Position numbers and translations under genes: made by a program. A DNA stretch of 64,000 nucleotides from Xylocopa sonorina. Lineage: Eukaryota; Arthropoda; Insecta; Hymenoptera; Apidae. The notes under the pieces were generated by a model, which worked only from the letters and a program-made list of their open reading frames with translations, made no database searches and had not been told where the DNA came from. Shown piece after piece: positions 1 through 8,900 of the stretch. Each line of letters opens with the position of its first letter. Position 1 is the first letter of the stretch. The DNA is taken from the NCBI RefSeq assembly GCF_050948175.1, contig NW_027490255.1:496001-560000 (forward strand), given 5' to 3'.

Positions 1-2075
1 TCATATGTCATTACTATGTTTCATGATAAGATATAATATTCATTGCGAAGTGTTATGTATACCTCGTTTATATTTCAAAAGAATGTAAATGCGACACTTC
101 CTTGCTAGGACATAGCATTTCCAGATGTCTAGGTATCGAAACAATTGTGTTCTAATGCTTCTTAATACGCAATATCCAATCTCATTTCCATGTTACATGA
201 TAAAATGCAATATTCATTGCGAAGTGTTATGTATACCTCGTCCACACTTTGAAAGATTGTAAATGGCACACATGCTTGCTAGGAAAAGCGTTTCCAGATG
301 TCTAGGTGTGAAAGAATATAAATGGCACACATGCTTGCTAGGAATAGCGCTTCTAGATGTCTGCGTAAAGAAGCAGCAGGGTTGTAATGATTCTTAAAAC
401 GCGATATGGCATCTCATTTCTATGTTTCATGATAAGATATAATATTCATTGCGAAGTGGTATGTATACCTCGTCTGCAATTCGAAAGAATTTAAATGTCA
501 CACTTCCCTGCTAGCAAATAGCATTTCCAGATGTCTAGGTATCGAGGAAATAGAGTTCTAATGCTTCTCAAAACGTGATATCGCATCTTATTTCTATGTT
601 TCATGATAAGATATCATATTCATTGCGAAGTGTTACGTATGCCTCGTCTACACTTCAAAAGAATGTAACTGCCACACTTGCTCGCTAGGATATAGCGTTT
701 CTTGATATCCACGTATAGAAGCAATAGAGCTGTAATGGTTCTTAAATTGCGATATCGCATCTCAGATATTTGTTTCTCGATGAGATAGAATATTCATTGC
801 GAAGTGTTATGTAAACCTCGTCTAGACTGTAAAAGAATGTAAATGCCACACATCCTTGCTAGGAAATGCGTTTCCAGACGTCTACGTATCGAATCAATAA
901 AGTTCCAATGCTTCCTATAACGCCATATCGCAACTCATTTCTATGTGTCAGGATAAGATATAATATTCATTGCTAAGTGTTATGTATACCTCGTCTACAA
1001 TACCAAAGATTGCGAATACCACACTTCCTTCTTAGGAAATAACGTTTCCAGATGTCTGCGTATCCAAGCAATAGAGTTCTAATGCTGCTTAAAATGTGAT
1101 ATGGCATCTCATGTCTACGTATCATGATAAGATGCAATATTCTTTGCGAAGAGCTATGTGGACCTCGTATACACTTCAAAAAAATGTGAAGGCCACACAT
1201 CCTTGCTAGGAAATAGTGTTCTCTGATGTCTACGTACCCAAGCAATAGGGTTCCACTGCTTCTTGAAACGCGATATCGCATCTCATTTCTGGGTTTCAAT
1301 ATAAGCTATAATATTCATTGGGAAGTGTAATGTATACCTCGACTACACATCTAAACAATGTAAACGCCACGCTTCCTTGCTAGGAAATAGCGTTCTCTGA
1401 TGTCTACGTATCGAAGCAATAGAGTTCTAATGCTTCCTAGAACGCGATATCGCATCTCATGTATGTTTCATGATGAGATATAATATTCATTGCGAAGTGT
1501 TATGTATACCTTGTCTAGACTTTAAAAGAATGTAAATGCCACACTTCCTTGCGACGGAATAGCGTTTCTAGATGTCTACGCATCGAAGCAATAGATTTCT
1601 AACTCTTTATAAAACGCGATATCGCATATCAGTTCTGTGTCACATGATAAGATGTAATTTCAATGCATCGCGTTATGTATATCTCCTCTACACTTCAAAT
1701 GAATGTAAATGCATCACTTCCTTGCTACGGAATATCGTTTCTATATCTGAAGGTTTAGAAGCAATAGAGTTCTAATGCTTCGTAAAACGCGGCTGCGCAT
1801 CTTACTTCTATATTTCATGATAAGATGTAATATTCATGGCATCGCATTATGTTTATCTGCTTCTGCACATTAATTGAGTGTAAACCCTACAATTTCTTGC
1901 CCGGGGATAGCGTTTCTAGATGTCCAGGTGCCGAAGCATTTAATTTGTCATGCTTCATGCACCGCAATATCATATAAACCGCATTTCATATAAACAGTTC
2001 AAAGTAAGTTTAAGGTTGTAAAGCTCTATGCATCGCATTATGCTTATCTGCTCTGTGCTTTATAATGCTCTGGGA
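1..2075 (-). repeat. 174-bp satellite array, R orientation (left edge)
   Basis: About twelve tandem monomers of about 174 bp, each carrying the landmarks CATCTCATTTCTATGTTTCATGA, AAGTGTTATGTATACCTCG and TAGATGTCTACGTATCGAAGCAATAG in shortened or mutated form. Orientation is reverse relative to the array starting at 7380. Monomers are clearly diverged from one another, and from about 1790 to 2075 they decay further, with insertions and lost landmarks, next to the non-satellite island. The array is cut by the window edge. Open frames here, for example 973-1299 on the minus strand, are satellite-derived and not genes. Confidence 0.95.
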
Positions 2076-2812
2076 TGTGAGAAGGCCCTCAACCATCCTT
2101 AACCCCCTAAAGGGAAGTCAAAAGTTCAGCGGCCCTGCAGGTGGGTCATGGGAGCGCGGCGCGCGAGGCGCTACGCAATTTAAATTATCAGGAGGATCCC
2201 CTCAGGGACACCCAAGATGGCGAGAAGAGGAAATCGCCGAAGTCCACTGATCGATGGACCCGAACAATACCGAAGCCTACAGCCCACTCCACCAAGGAGC
2301 CCCGAGGAGGATCCACGAGACCCGAGGACCACCAGCGAATTCAAGGAACCTGAAGAAGAGAACGTGAGAGCTTATTCGCTAAAGCGTCCCATTTCTTGTG
2401 TCGCATATTGTATATTGTATCTTATATCGTGAAGCGAGTTATGATACCCGGTAATTCGCGGCGTGTTGCGTAGTTTCCCGTAACCCTTGTTAGTTAAACC
2501 CACGTCGAGACCATAAATAAACATGCCGTGACTTCAGTATCTCGCGATCTGAGTGTGTGTACTTGGCTAGTCATAGTCGAGAGGAGGAGCATTTCGAAGT
2601 TTCAAGGGTTGTTCCGCCCCAGGGTTCCCGGGGTCGTGTAGTCTATCCCTTTGCTACTTTCTGAGCAGCTGGCGCCCAAGAACAGTTGTACGTGAGCGGA
2701 TACCTTGGAACGATAGATCGCTTTAGATTAAAGTACGTTTTACACCTTAAAGCATTTAGATAATTAACCCCTTCGAGCTTCCCTGACTTACTAGATATAG
2801 GTTTCCTTCACG
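2076..2812 (+). mobile_element. Diverged LTR relic (family B)
   Basis: The segment starts TGTGAGAAGG and ends in the position of TCCGTCACA, which is mutated to TCCTTCACG here but intact in the inverted copy. This gives TG...CA-type ends with a 5-bp inverted repeat. It shares stretches with the solo LTR at 16785-18186: the block from the GCAGG/GCGCGGCGCGCG region, the CGAACAATACCGAAGC region, the CGTGAGNNYTTATNCGCTAAAG region, and the GAGTAGCTGGCNCCCAA-like block at 2664-2680. It aligns only to the part of that LTR from about 17210 onward, so it is either 5'-truncated or a shorter subfamily. No target-site duplication is visible. It sits exactly at the satellite/island border in both arms, so it predates the inverted duplication. 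It has no internal retroviral-type genes. Confidence 0.7.
2516..2521 (+). promoter_or_regulatory. Candidate LTR polyadenylation signal AATAAA
   Basis: An exact AATAAA lies in the 3' half of the family B LTR, followed within 15 bp by the start of the block shared with the other LTR copies. The inverted copy at 30039-30782 also keeps it (TTTATT near 30338). The role is inferred from position only. Confidence 0.4.
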
Positions 2813-3780
2813 ACTAATAGGAACCATCACTTTACATAGATATATAGACCACACATAGTTTTAAACGTAGAACTGAGAATTTGAGAACTTACTTTGAAAC
2901 GTTAGTAGTGAGGAATTCCATCGGATTTCGTAGAAATTCAGAACTTACTTGCTATGAAACATAGGCAGATAAGAGCCATCGCGTTGCTTAGAACTTTAGA
3001 ACTTGCTTACTTCAACAAAGATTTCTATTGGCTTCGTCCGTTCTTTTAGAAGAGTTTTTGATAAACCACATACTTTTCACACTTCTGATATCTTTGAAAG
3101 TTCACGAGATGTAATCGTTTAAGTTTTAAAATGATTACTTAGTGTGGATTATTATTTAGTAACACGCTCATAAACGAGTCTGCATAGGATATAATCCATA
3201 AGTTTTTAAGCCTGGAAATTATGTAGTTATTTGTTATTCACTTATTGCTCAAACGACAAAGATTCTGACCACTTCAAAATGGTTGACTTTCATCAATTTT
3301 CTTAAAAATTGAAATACTGCCCAACTGCTTGTATTAAAGACTGTAATTAAAGCTTTCAAAACATTTTACCTCTTATAGATGAATTCTGGAATTGAAATTG
3401 AATGTTTGACTTTTCTAACTCCTGTTTAGACATCTTTCTATTGGAATATTCAAGTATTTTTCATATTCGTAATTATTAAAAATGTTTTACTTGATTCTTT
3501 AATTTAATATTTAGAATTTTCTGAGAAATATTTTTTATCGTAATGAACTATATAATTGCAATTATAATTCTTTGTGAAATAATAATAACAGAAAGGTATG
3601 TATCCATTCTTGTAGTTTTGTAAAGAGTATTTAATCTTACTATCTAAAATGAAACATTGAGATCTGTTTACAATCTAATGGAATTTAATTACCTTTTGAT
3701 TCAAATTCACAATGATAATCTTCCATAGTTCAACAATTTTGTGAGCTGTCCTCAGGAATCCGCAGCTCAGTACTTATAAA
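2813..3780. other. AT-rich island DNA without recognised genes
   Basis: I see no long open frame, RNA gene or named repeat here. The sequence is conserved as the reverse complement at about 29072-30038 in the second arm. It contains many short stop-rich stretches and scattered A/T runs typical of intron or intergenic DNA. If the RNF212-like remnant downstream had upstream exons, they would lie here, but I could not find an intact RING-coding stretch in any frame. Confidence 0.6.
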
Positions 3781-3913
3781 ATGAACGACACAAAGAACAG
3801 CCTAACCAAACGTATTCGAACCGATTTTTCAATACTAATCTTATCATGTTTAACTTATGCTGCAAACTATTGAAATGCCCTTCGAACAGTGTTTATTCAC
3901 AGTGAAGTAAACG
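3781..3913 (+). other. Possible decayed 5' exon ending at a good splice donor
   Basis: A TATA-like CTTATAAAATG lies directly before an ATG at 3781 that opens 30 codons to a stop at 3871-3873. A strong donor-like ACG|GTAAGTATT follows at 3914. Between 3800 and 3913 all three frames have short cysteine-containing stretches, one reading EQCLFTVK, but none gives an intact C-x2-C...C-x-H-x2-C pattern. It may be the ruined RING exon of the gene whose later exons start at 4344, or plain non-coding DNA. The segment is nearly identical in the second arm. Confidence 0.22.
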
Positions 3914-4094
3914 GTAAGTATTACGCCTTCCACCACTGTTTACAATACGTATGTTTCATTTGCTATCAAAACCGTGAGTATTATCGCCTTTCTTTACTTT
4001 TTGTAACCTTCAATGCCTTCATGTTACAAATCGTTAAACTTGCTTTAAAATGCTCTATCGTATTACGGAAGAATGGATATACCAATTCATTTTA
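3914..4094 (+). repeat. Short imperfect tandem duplication
   Basis: The stretch GTAAGTATTACGCCTTCC near 3914 is echoed about 65 bp later as GTGAGTATTATCGCCTTTC, with further weak similarity downstream. This looks like a small tandem duplication of a splice-donor-like motif. It is preserved in the inverted arm at about 28757-28937. Confidence 0.35.
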
Positions 4095-4266
4095 AAAAAT
4101 GAAGGTAACCTTCATATGTCCAACATAACTCCACTTACAAAAAAACTATTTTCATCAACGGATGGCCCCTTTGTACTGTGCAATTTTATATTAGCAAAAA
4201 CTTCTATGAAACTTATAGTTGCGTGGATATCTGAGGTGCTAATTATTACTGCCCCACCCTGTATAT
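4095..4266 (-). mobile_element. Transposon-end fragment (TACAGGGTGGGGCA terminus)
   Basis: Read on the minus strand, the segment begins TACAGGGTGGGGCAGTAAT, an end motif of a type seen in many insect transposable elements. It continues to a 15-bp near-palindrome, TGAAGGTAACCTTCA, at about 4101-4115. No matching terminus is seen at the other side and no transposase is present, so this is a fragment. It would lie inside the intron just upstream of the exon at 4344. The true left boundary is uncertain. The copy in the other arm is at about 28585-28756 on the plus strand. Confidence 0.35.
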
Positions 4267-4343
4267 TGTTATGGATGTGTCCAACAAGGCAACGATGAAC
4301 AGAGTTAAATTTAATATTATGATGTTTATTATTTTACTTATAG

Positions 4344-5022
4344 TATATTTGTTTTTCTGGAATTTTGCCAAAAAACAATGTTCACGATGTCGACAGATGA
4401 ATATATTTGCCTTAGAATTACAAGAGCCAACAATTTCGAAAGTAGAATATTTCTTTACTTCGTTAACCGAATCATTGCAAACGTTAAGTAAAGTGCGTGC
4501 CTTTCAAAACAGTCAGATGAAAATTACGATACAACGTTTCCAAGAAATGGTACGTGCCACTGTTTTTTAATTTCCGTTTATTTAATCAAAGGAAATTTAA
4601 TTGAACTATACGCAAAATTTGAAGACAAAAAGTTATTGTAATTTTACGCAACATATATGATGGTAATAAAGGATAAGTATACGGAACTGAAAATGGAAAG
4701 TAGCGAGCAGAAAAAGAAACTGATGGAGCTACAAAGTAGATTGATAAATCCGTCAAATAATGATTCTAGGTTAATAAAATCTGTTAATCACAGAACTATT
4801 GCAAAAATCAAGTATAATCAATATTACTTCTGCTCAAAGGCTATAATAGAATTGGACCGAAATGAGTACAAAACAGGCAATTATATCTATACGTTCTATT
4901 CTATGCAAAGGCAAATATTTCAAAGAGAAAAGATGTGTTACTTACAAATTACTTATGTTCCTAGATATCTCACTAATTCAGGCTTCTTGTCTTGCAGAAC
5001 TAGTCATTCATTTAACATGTAA
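4344..5022 (+). pseudogene. RNF212/HEI10/Vilya-like (Zip3 family) gene remnant, C-terminal exons
   Basis: I see three exons joined in phase: 4344-4549 (acceptor TTATAG, donor ATG|GTACGTG), 4672-4769 (donor TCTAG|GTTAAT) and 4998-5022 (acceptor TTGTCTTGCAG), ending TAA at 5022. Introns are 122 and 228 bp. The joined frame gives about 108 residues: a C-x2-C-R motif (CSRCRQ) at residues 12-17, a segment PTISKVEYFF at about 28-37, KVRAFQNSQMK near 49-59, then a charged heptad-like stretch to about residue 95 and a short polar tail. This order (last RING zinc ligands, then YF...L...FQ..Q, then coiled coil) is that of the RNF212/HEI10/Vilya/Narya family, meiotic E3-type ligases that mark crossover sites on chromosomes. 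The first part of the RING was not found and a transposon fragment lies just upstream. Hydrophobic residues encoded before 4344 are probably intron. It could instead be a functional gene with an upstream exon I missed. Confidence 0.5.
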
Positions 5023-6544
5023 AGGGGTCGAAGAATAGTAAAAGATTTTTATATTTCATAGCCTCACTCGATACGTCGATTGGATCACGTAAAATATCGG
5101 ACATTAATTGCATCTACATCTTCAGACCTTAAATATATGATTGCAACAACATTTTTAATAGCGTTTTAATAACATTTTTCTAATTGTTTATATCTATGTC
5201 TAATAAATATATATTAATCGAATAAGTTGCTTTACCAAAGAATAAAAGTATCTGAGGCTTACAAATCGGAGCATTACATAACAAACGTGCATCACATATA
5301 TAATATTACATGTAACAAAAGATGAAGACCAAAAAGATCGTACATAAGTTGAATCCACAATGCGGTCATAGAGATACAGAAACAATTCCCAAACAATATT
5401 TTCCAAACAATAATTTAAAAAATTCAAAAAGGGGAGAGTGAAAATCCATCTCCTTGACGATGATAAGGAACAAGTCTGCCTCATGCACTACAATATCCCA
5501 AACAGCCAGCGATTGGCACGTCAATGACAATGGATGGAACGAATTCCGTGACAGAACTGTGCTAACAAAGTGCTCCTACTCAGCTTTCGAAATGGCATAC
5601 TGTTAGTGCTGGGACGGCATTCGTATCACGGCACATTAAAGCACCGAGATACAGCACACGGGCTACACGGCCGTGACAATGACACTATCAGCTCACCATA
5701 GCTACACGCGTGGTTGTGGCGTAGGCTGACATTTACTAATGGGGAAGCTGTTTACATAAAAATTATAAGCAAATATGAAAAATGACTAAACTGCGCAATT
5801 TATTTATTTTGATTCCAAAATAGATACACCGGCACAAAACAAAGATATAAGAACTCGATTTTATTATTTTCTATAAACTAGCTCGATAGGGCGATTTTTT
5901 CCATAAAGTCAATAATTACTTTGTCATAAAAATATATACACTTATTTTATATATATTTTCTTCAATTTATTGTTACAAATTCATGCAATTGAGGGTTACA
6001 TTAAATACGATGAGAGCATGTTATTTAAAAAATTACACAAGGCGAAGTTAGGGACGCAACAGCATGAATTTTTGTTTTATAAGTAACATTTTTTTTATAA
6101 ATAATATTTTTAGTCTATGATGGATTGAAAGAAATATATACGACTCGCTCAATAACTATAAATATAGGAAAACGACCATCAAAATGTCTATCAATAGCCA
6201 TATGCTGAACATCTACTGACATCTAACGGTTCTAATTTGTATGAAAACACAGGTTCCCCATTGCCAAATGTGATCCTGCGTCATTGCTGAGGAGATTCAT
6301 GAATGGAGCGATGATACGCGTGTCACCATGGTGCTGGTGCTGCGCGATTCGCTTGTCTAGAACGTGCTGGTAACACGTTTTGGCATTTTAGTTAACGAAT
6401 CCGGTCACAGATGACTACGAATCAGTTGACACTCCTCGGAAGTGGCAATATAGTGCTGGCATGGTGTCGCTACCATCTTGCCGTTTGTTATCTGGGATGC
6501 TTTTTAGTGCATTATTCGGAATTTAATTTGAACACATAGCTACT
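5023..6544. other. Arm-1-specific non-satellite DNA
   Basis: This stretch has no counterpart in the second arm, where an LTR occupies the corresponding place. It is AT-rich with GC-richer patches at about 5400-5760 and 6240-6500. I recognise no gene, RNA or repeat. The open frame at 5200-5484 on the minus strand is not supported by any family resemblance. Confidence 0.55.
6236..6394 (-). other. Short open frame, possible exon of unknown gene
   Basis: On the minus strand an open stretch of about 50 codons runs between stops at about 6392 and 6236. It has protein-like composition, including the segments CYQHVLDKRIAQHQHHGD and IIAPFMNLLSNDAGSHLAMG. It has no start codon requirement as an internal exon, and its GC content is higher than its surroundings. 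I do not recognise it. It lies in the part of island 1 missing from the other arm. Confidence 0.2.
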
Positions 6545-7345
6545 TAATGCGATATAAGAATATAAAACGAAGAACTATCCACTACCATCAGGAGTAAAAA
6601 CAATGTTTGGTACGGAAAGTTCATTGTAAAATATAATCAAGCAGTTAATATATCAAATCACAACACACAATAAATCACTGAATGTATAACGATATGAATA
6701 GTAAGAAAAACATATTTACCTGTTAGATGTTTATAAATTCAAATTTAAAAGTCCAAGTCACATTTAATATATTATTGTTTAACAAGGTGATTTAATGTTG
6801 TTTCAAATAGGCGTGCAGAACTAACTCGTACTTCTGTCAATGTAATTTCATTCGAAAAATACAAAGGATAAGAGGAAATATTCTCCAATATATAACATAT
6901 ATAAATCAACGGATGCAAGAGAGAACACTCGACCTCGGTATAATGAGACCGGGGCGTCATCCTGCAGTAATCGTATAACGCATGTTCCGAGGTGGTGTAG
7001 AGAGGGAATGTGGAGGGTGAAAAGCATAAAATAACAACAATGTAACTAAAGAGAAAGAGAAAGAAAATATGTGGAAGCATTGCATTTATTAAGAGGAAAT
7101 CCTAGAAATATCAAACAACAGATTATATACCATACTGTAAGGGTAAGGTACAACGAAATAGACGATATCGTGAGAGAAACTACAAAAATCGAGAAACTTA
7201 AAAAGAAAATAATAATTTAGATTGAGCGAATTAATATCACTGATCCCGGCAAGCTTAATGGAAAACGCATAACGATGAATCGGTTAGAGTATAAGATAGA
7301 TGTTGGTCGCGGTTTTAGTGGCCCTGGGAATCCTTTGCCCGCATC
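6545..7345. other. Conserved island edge segment shared by both arms
   Basis: This segment matches 26385-27180 in inverted orientation. On the minus strand it contains a splice-acceptor-like TTTCTAG near 7105 followed by a 102-codon open frame (6772-7080) that starts with a hydrophobic segment. The second arm keeps the frame at 100 codons with a 6-bp indel and about nine substitutions. An alternative frame over the same DNA, following CTGCAG, is also open for 37 codons. The substitutions include many amino-acid changes, so I do not regard coding as shown. Confidence 0.45.
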
Positions 7346-7379
7346 AGGGCAGGCAGTAGGATGGTGGAGAGCCTGCCCT
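7346..7379. other. 9-bp inverted repeat at the island/satellite border
   Basis: AGGGCAGGC at 7346-7354 and its reverse complement GCCTGCCCT at 7371-7379 are separated by 16 bp, forming a possible hairpin. Diverged satellite starts immediately afterwards. Both stems are perfectly kept at 26351-26384 in the second arm. Confidence 0.6.
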
Positions 7380-8900
7380 CCTGTTGCTTGGATCTATAGA
7401 ATTCACATTCTATTGTAGAGTAGAAGCAGATAATTATAATGCTTTTCATAGAAGATTACAGCTTACTTAATTCGAAACGTTGAAATGAGATGAGTCATGG
7501 CATTGTATAATGCATTAGTACTCTATTGTCTCGACATGTAGACACTACGAAGGGCAATCCTGTTGCATGGAGCTGTAGAATTTACATTCTTATGAAGTTT
7601 TAAAGCAGATAAGCATAGAGCTATGCATAAGAGATTACAGCATTCTTACTTTGAAACGATGAAATGGGATGCGCGAGCGCATTGCATGGAGAATTCTAGC
7701 TCGATTGCTTTAACAGATAGACACTACGGAGCGCCATACCGTTGCATGGAATTATATAGTTCACATTCTATTGAAGACCTCTAACAGTTAAGCACAATGT
7801 TATGGATATATGATTACAGATTCTTTGCATTGAAACGTTGAAATGAGATGCGACATCGCGCTGATTGAAGTATTAGAAATGTCTTGCTTGGACACGTAGA
7901 GATCTGGAAACGATATTCTGTTGCAAGTAAGTATAGGATTCACATCCTTCTAAGGTCTAGATGCAGACAAATGTAACATATTGCATACAACAATGCAATT
8001 TACCATGAATCATTGAAATGACTTGCGACATCGTGTTGAATGAAGCAATAGAACTCTATTGCTTCGAAAAGTAGACATCTAAGGACGCAATTCCCTTGCA
8101 AGGAAGTGTAGAAATCGCAGTCTTTTGGCGTGTGTATGCAGACAAGCATAACGAGATGTGTAGAGTATTTTTATCTACTTACATACTTCGAACTGTTGAT
8201 ATCAAATGCGATATCGCGTTTTATATAGCATTATAAATCTATTGCTTCAATACGTGCACATCTAGAAACGCTACCTCCTGGCAAGATATTGTAGGATTTT
8301 TATACTGTTGACGTGTAGAAGCAGATAAACGTAACGCGTTTCATTGAATATTAAATCTCAACACGCGGCATTGAAATGAGATGCGACATCGGTCTGAATA
8401 AAGTAATAGAACTTTATTGCTTCGACAAGTAGATATCTAAAAACGCTATTCCCCTGTAAGGGAGTGTAGGGTTCACATTCGCTCGAAGTGTAGAAGAGTA
8501 GAACGTAACGCGCTGCATTGAATATTACATCTTACATTACACATTGAAATGTGATGCGAGATCGCGATGATTGATGTATTAGAACTCTATTGCTTCGACA
8601 CATTTACAACCAGAATCGCTATCCTCTTGTCAGGAAGTGTGGAAACCACACTTTTGGGGCGCAGAAGCAGATGAGCATAATGATATATACAATGCATTAA
8701 AATCTACATACATACTTCGAACTCTTGATGTGAAATGATATATCGCGTTCCATGAAGCATTAGAACTCCTATGCCTCGATTCGTAGACATCTAGAAACAC
8801 TGTTCCGTAGCAAGCAAGTGCGGTATTTGCATTATTTTCAAGTGCAGATGAGATATAAATAACGTTAGCGTTGACATTGCATCTTAACATGAGACATAGA
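7380..8900 (+). repeat. Highly diverged satellite monomers, F orientation
   Basis: Monomer landmarks are recognisable but degraded, for example GAAATGAGATGCGACATCGCG and CTATTGCTTCGA...GTAGACATCTA. Monomers vary in length and lack the tight 174-bp spacing. The stretch 7380-8060 is mirrored at about 25640-26345, so it belongs to the inverted duplication. This is the decayed edge of the array that follows. Confidence 0.85.

Larger units (their letters stand above)
2076..7379 (+). repeat. Island 1: left arm of a large inverted duplication
   Basis: Non-satellite segment whose reverse complement recurs at 26346-30782. Matching pairs include 3889-4298 with 28553-28962, 2141-2353 with 30505-30717, and 6772-7080 with 26651-26953. 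Identity by eye is about 98-99% over 3889-4298 and about 96% over 6772-7080. The piece from about 4416 to 6544 has no counterpart in the other arm. Homology also continues outward into diverged satellite on both sides (about 1700-2075 and 7380-8060). The island is flanked by R satellite on its left and F satellite on its right. Confidence 0.93.

Noticed and set aside
2670..2687. Primer binding site with an internal retroelement region following
   Set aside because: In the solo LTR the same motif lies well inside the ends defined by the target duplication, and no gag/pol follows in any copy.
4271..4345. Transmembrane helix at the start of the frame opening at 4271
   Set aside because: The hydrophobic stretch is encoded by AT-rich DNA ending in a splice acceptor at 4342-4343, so it is more likely intron read-through than protein.
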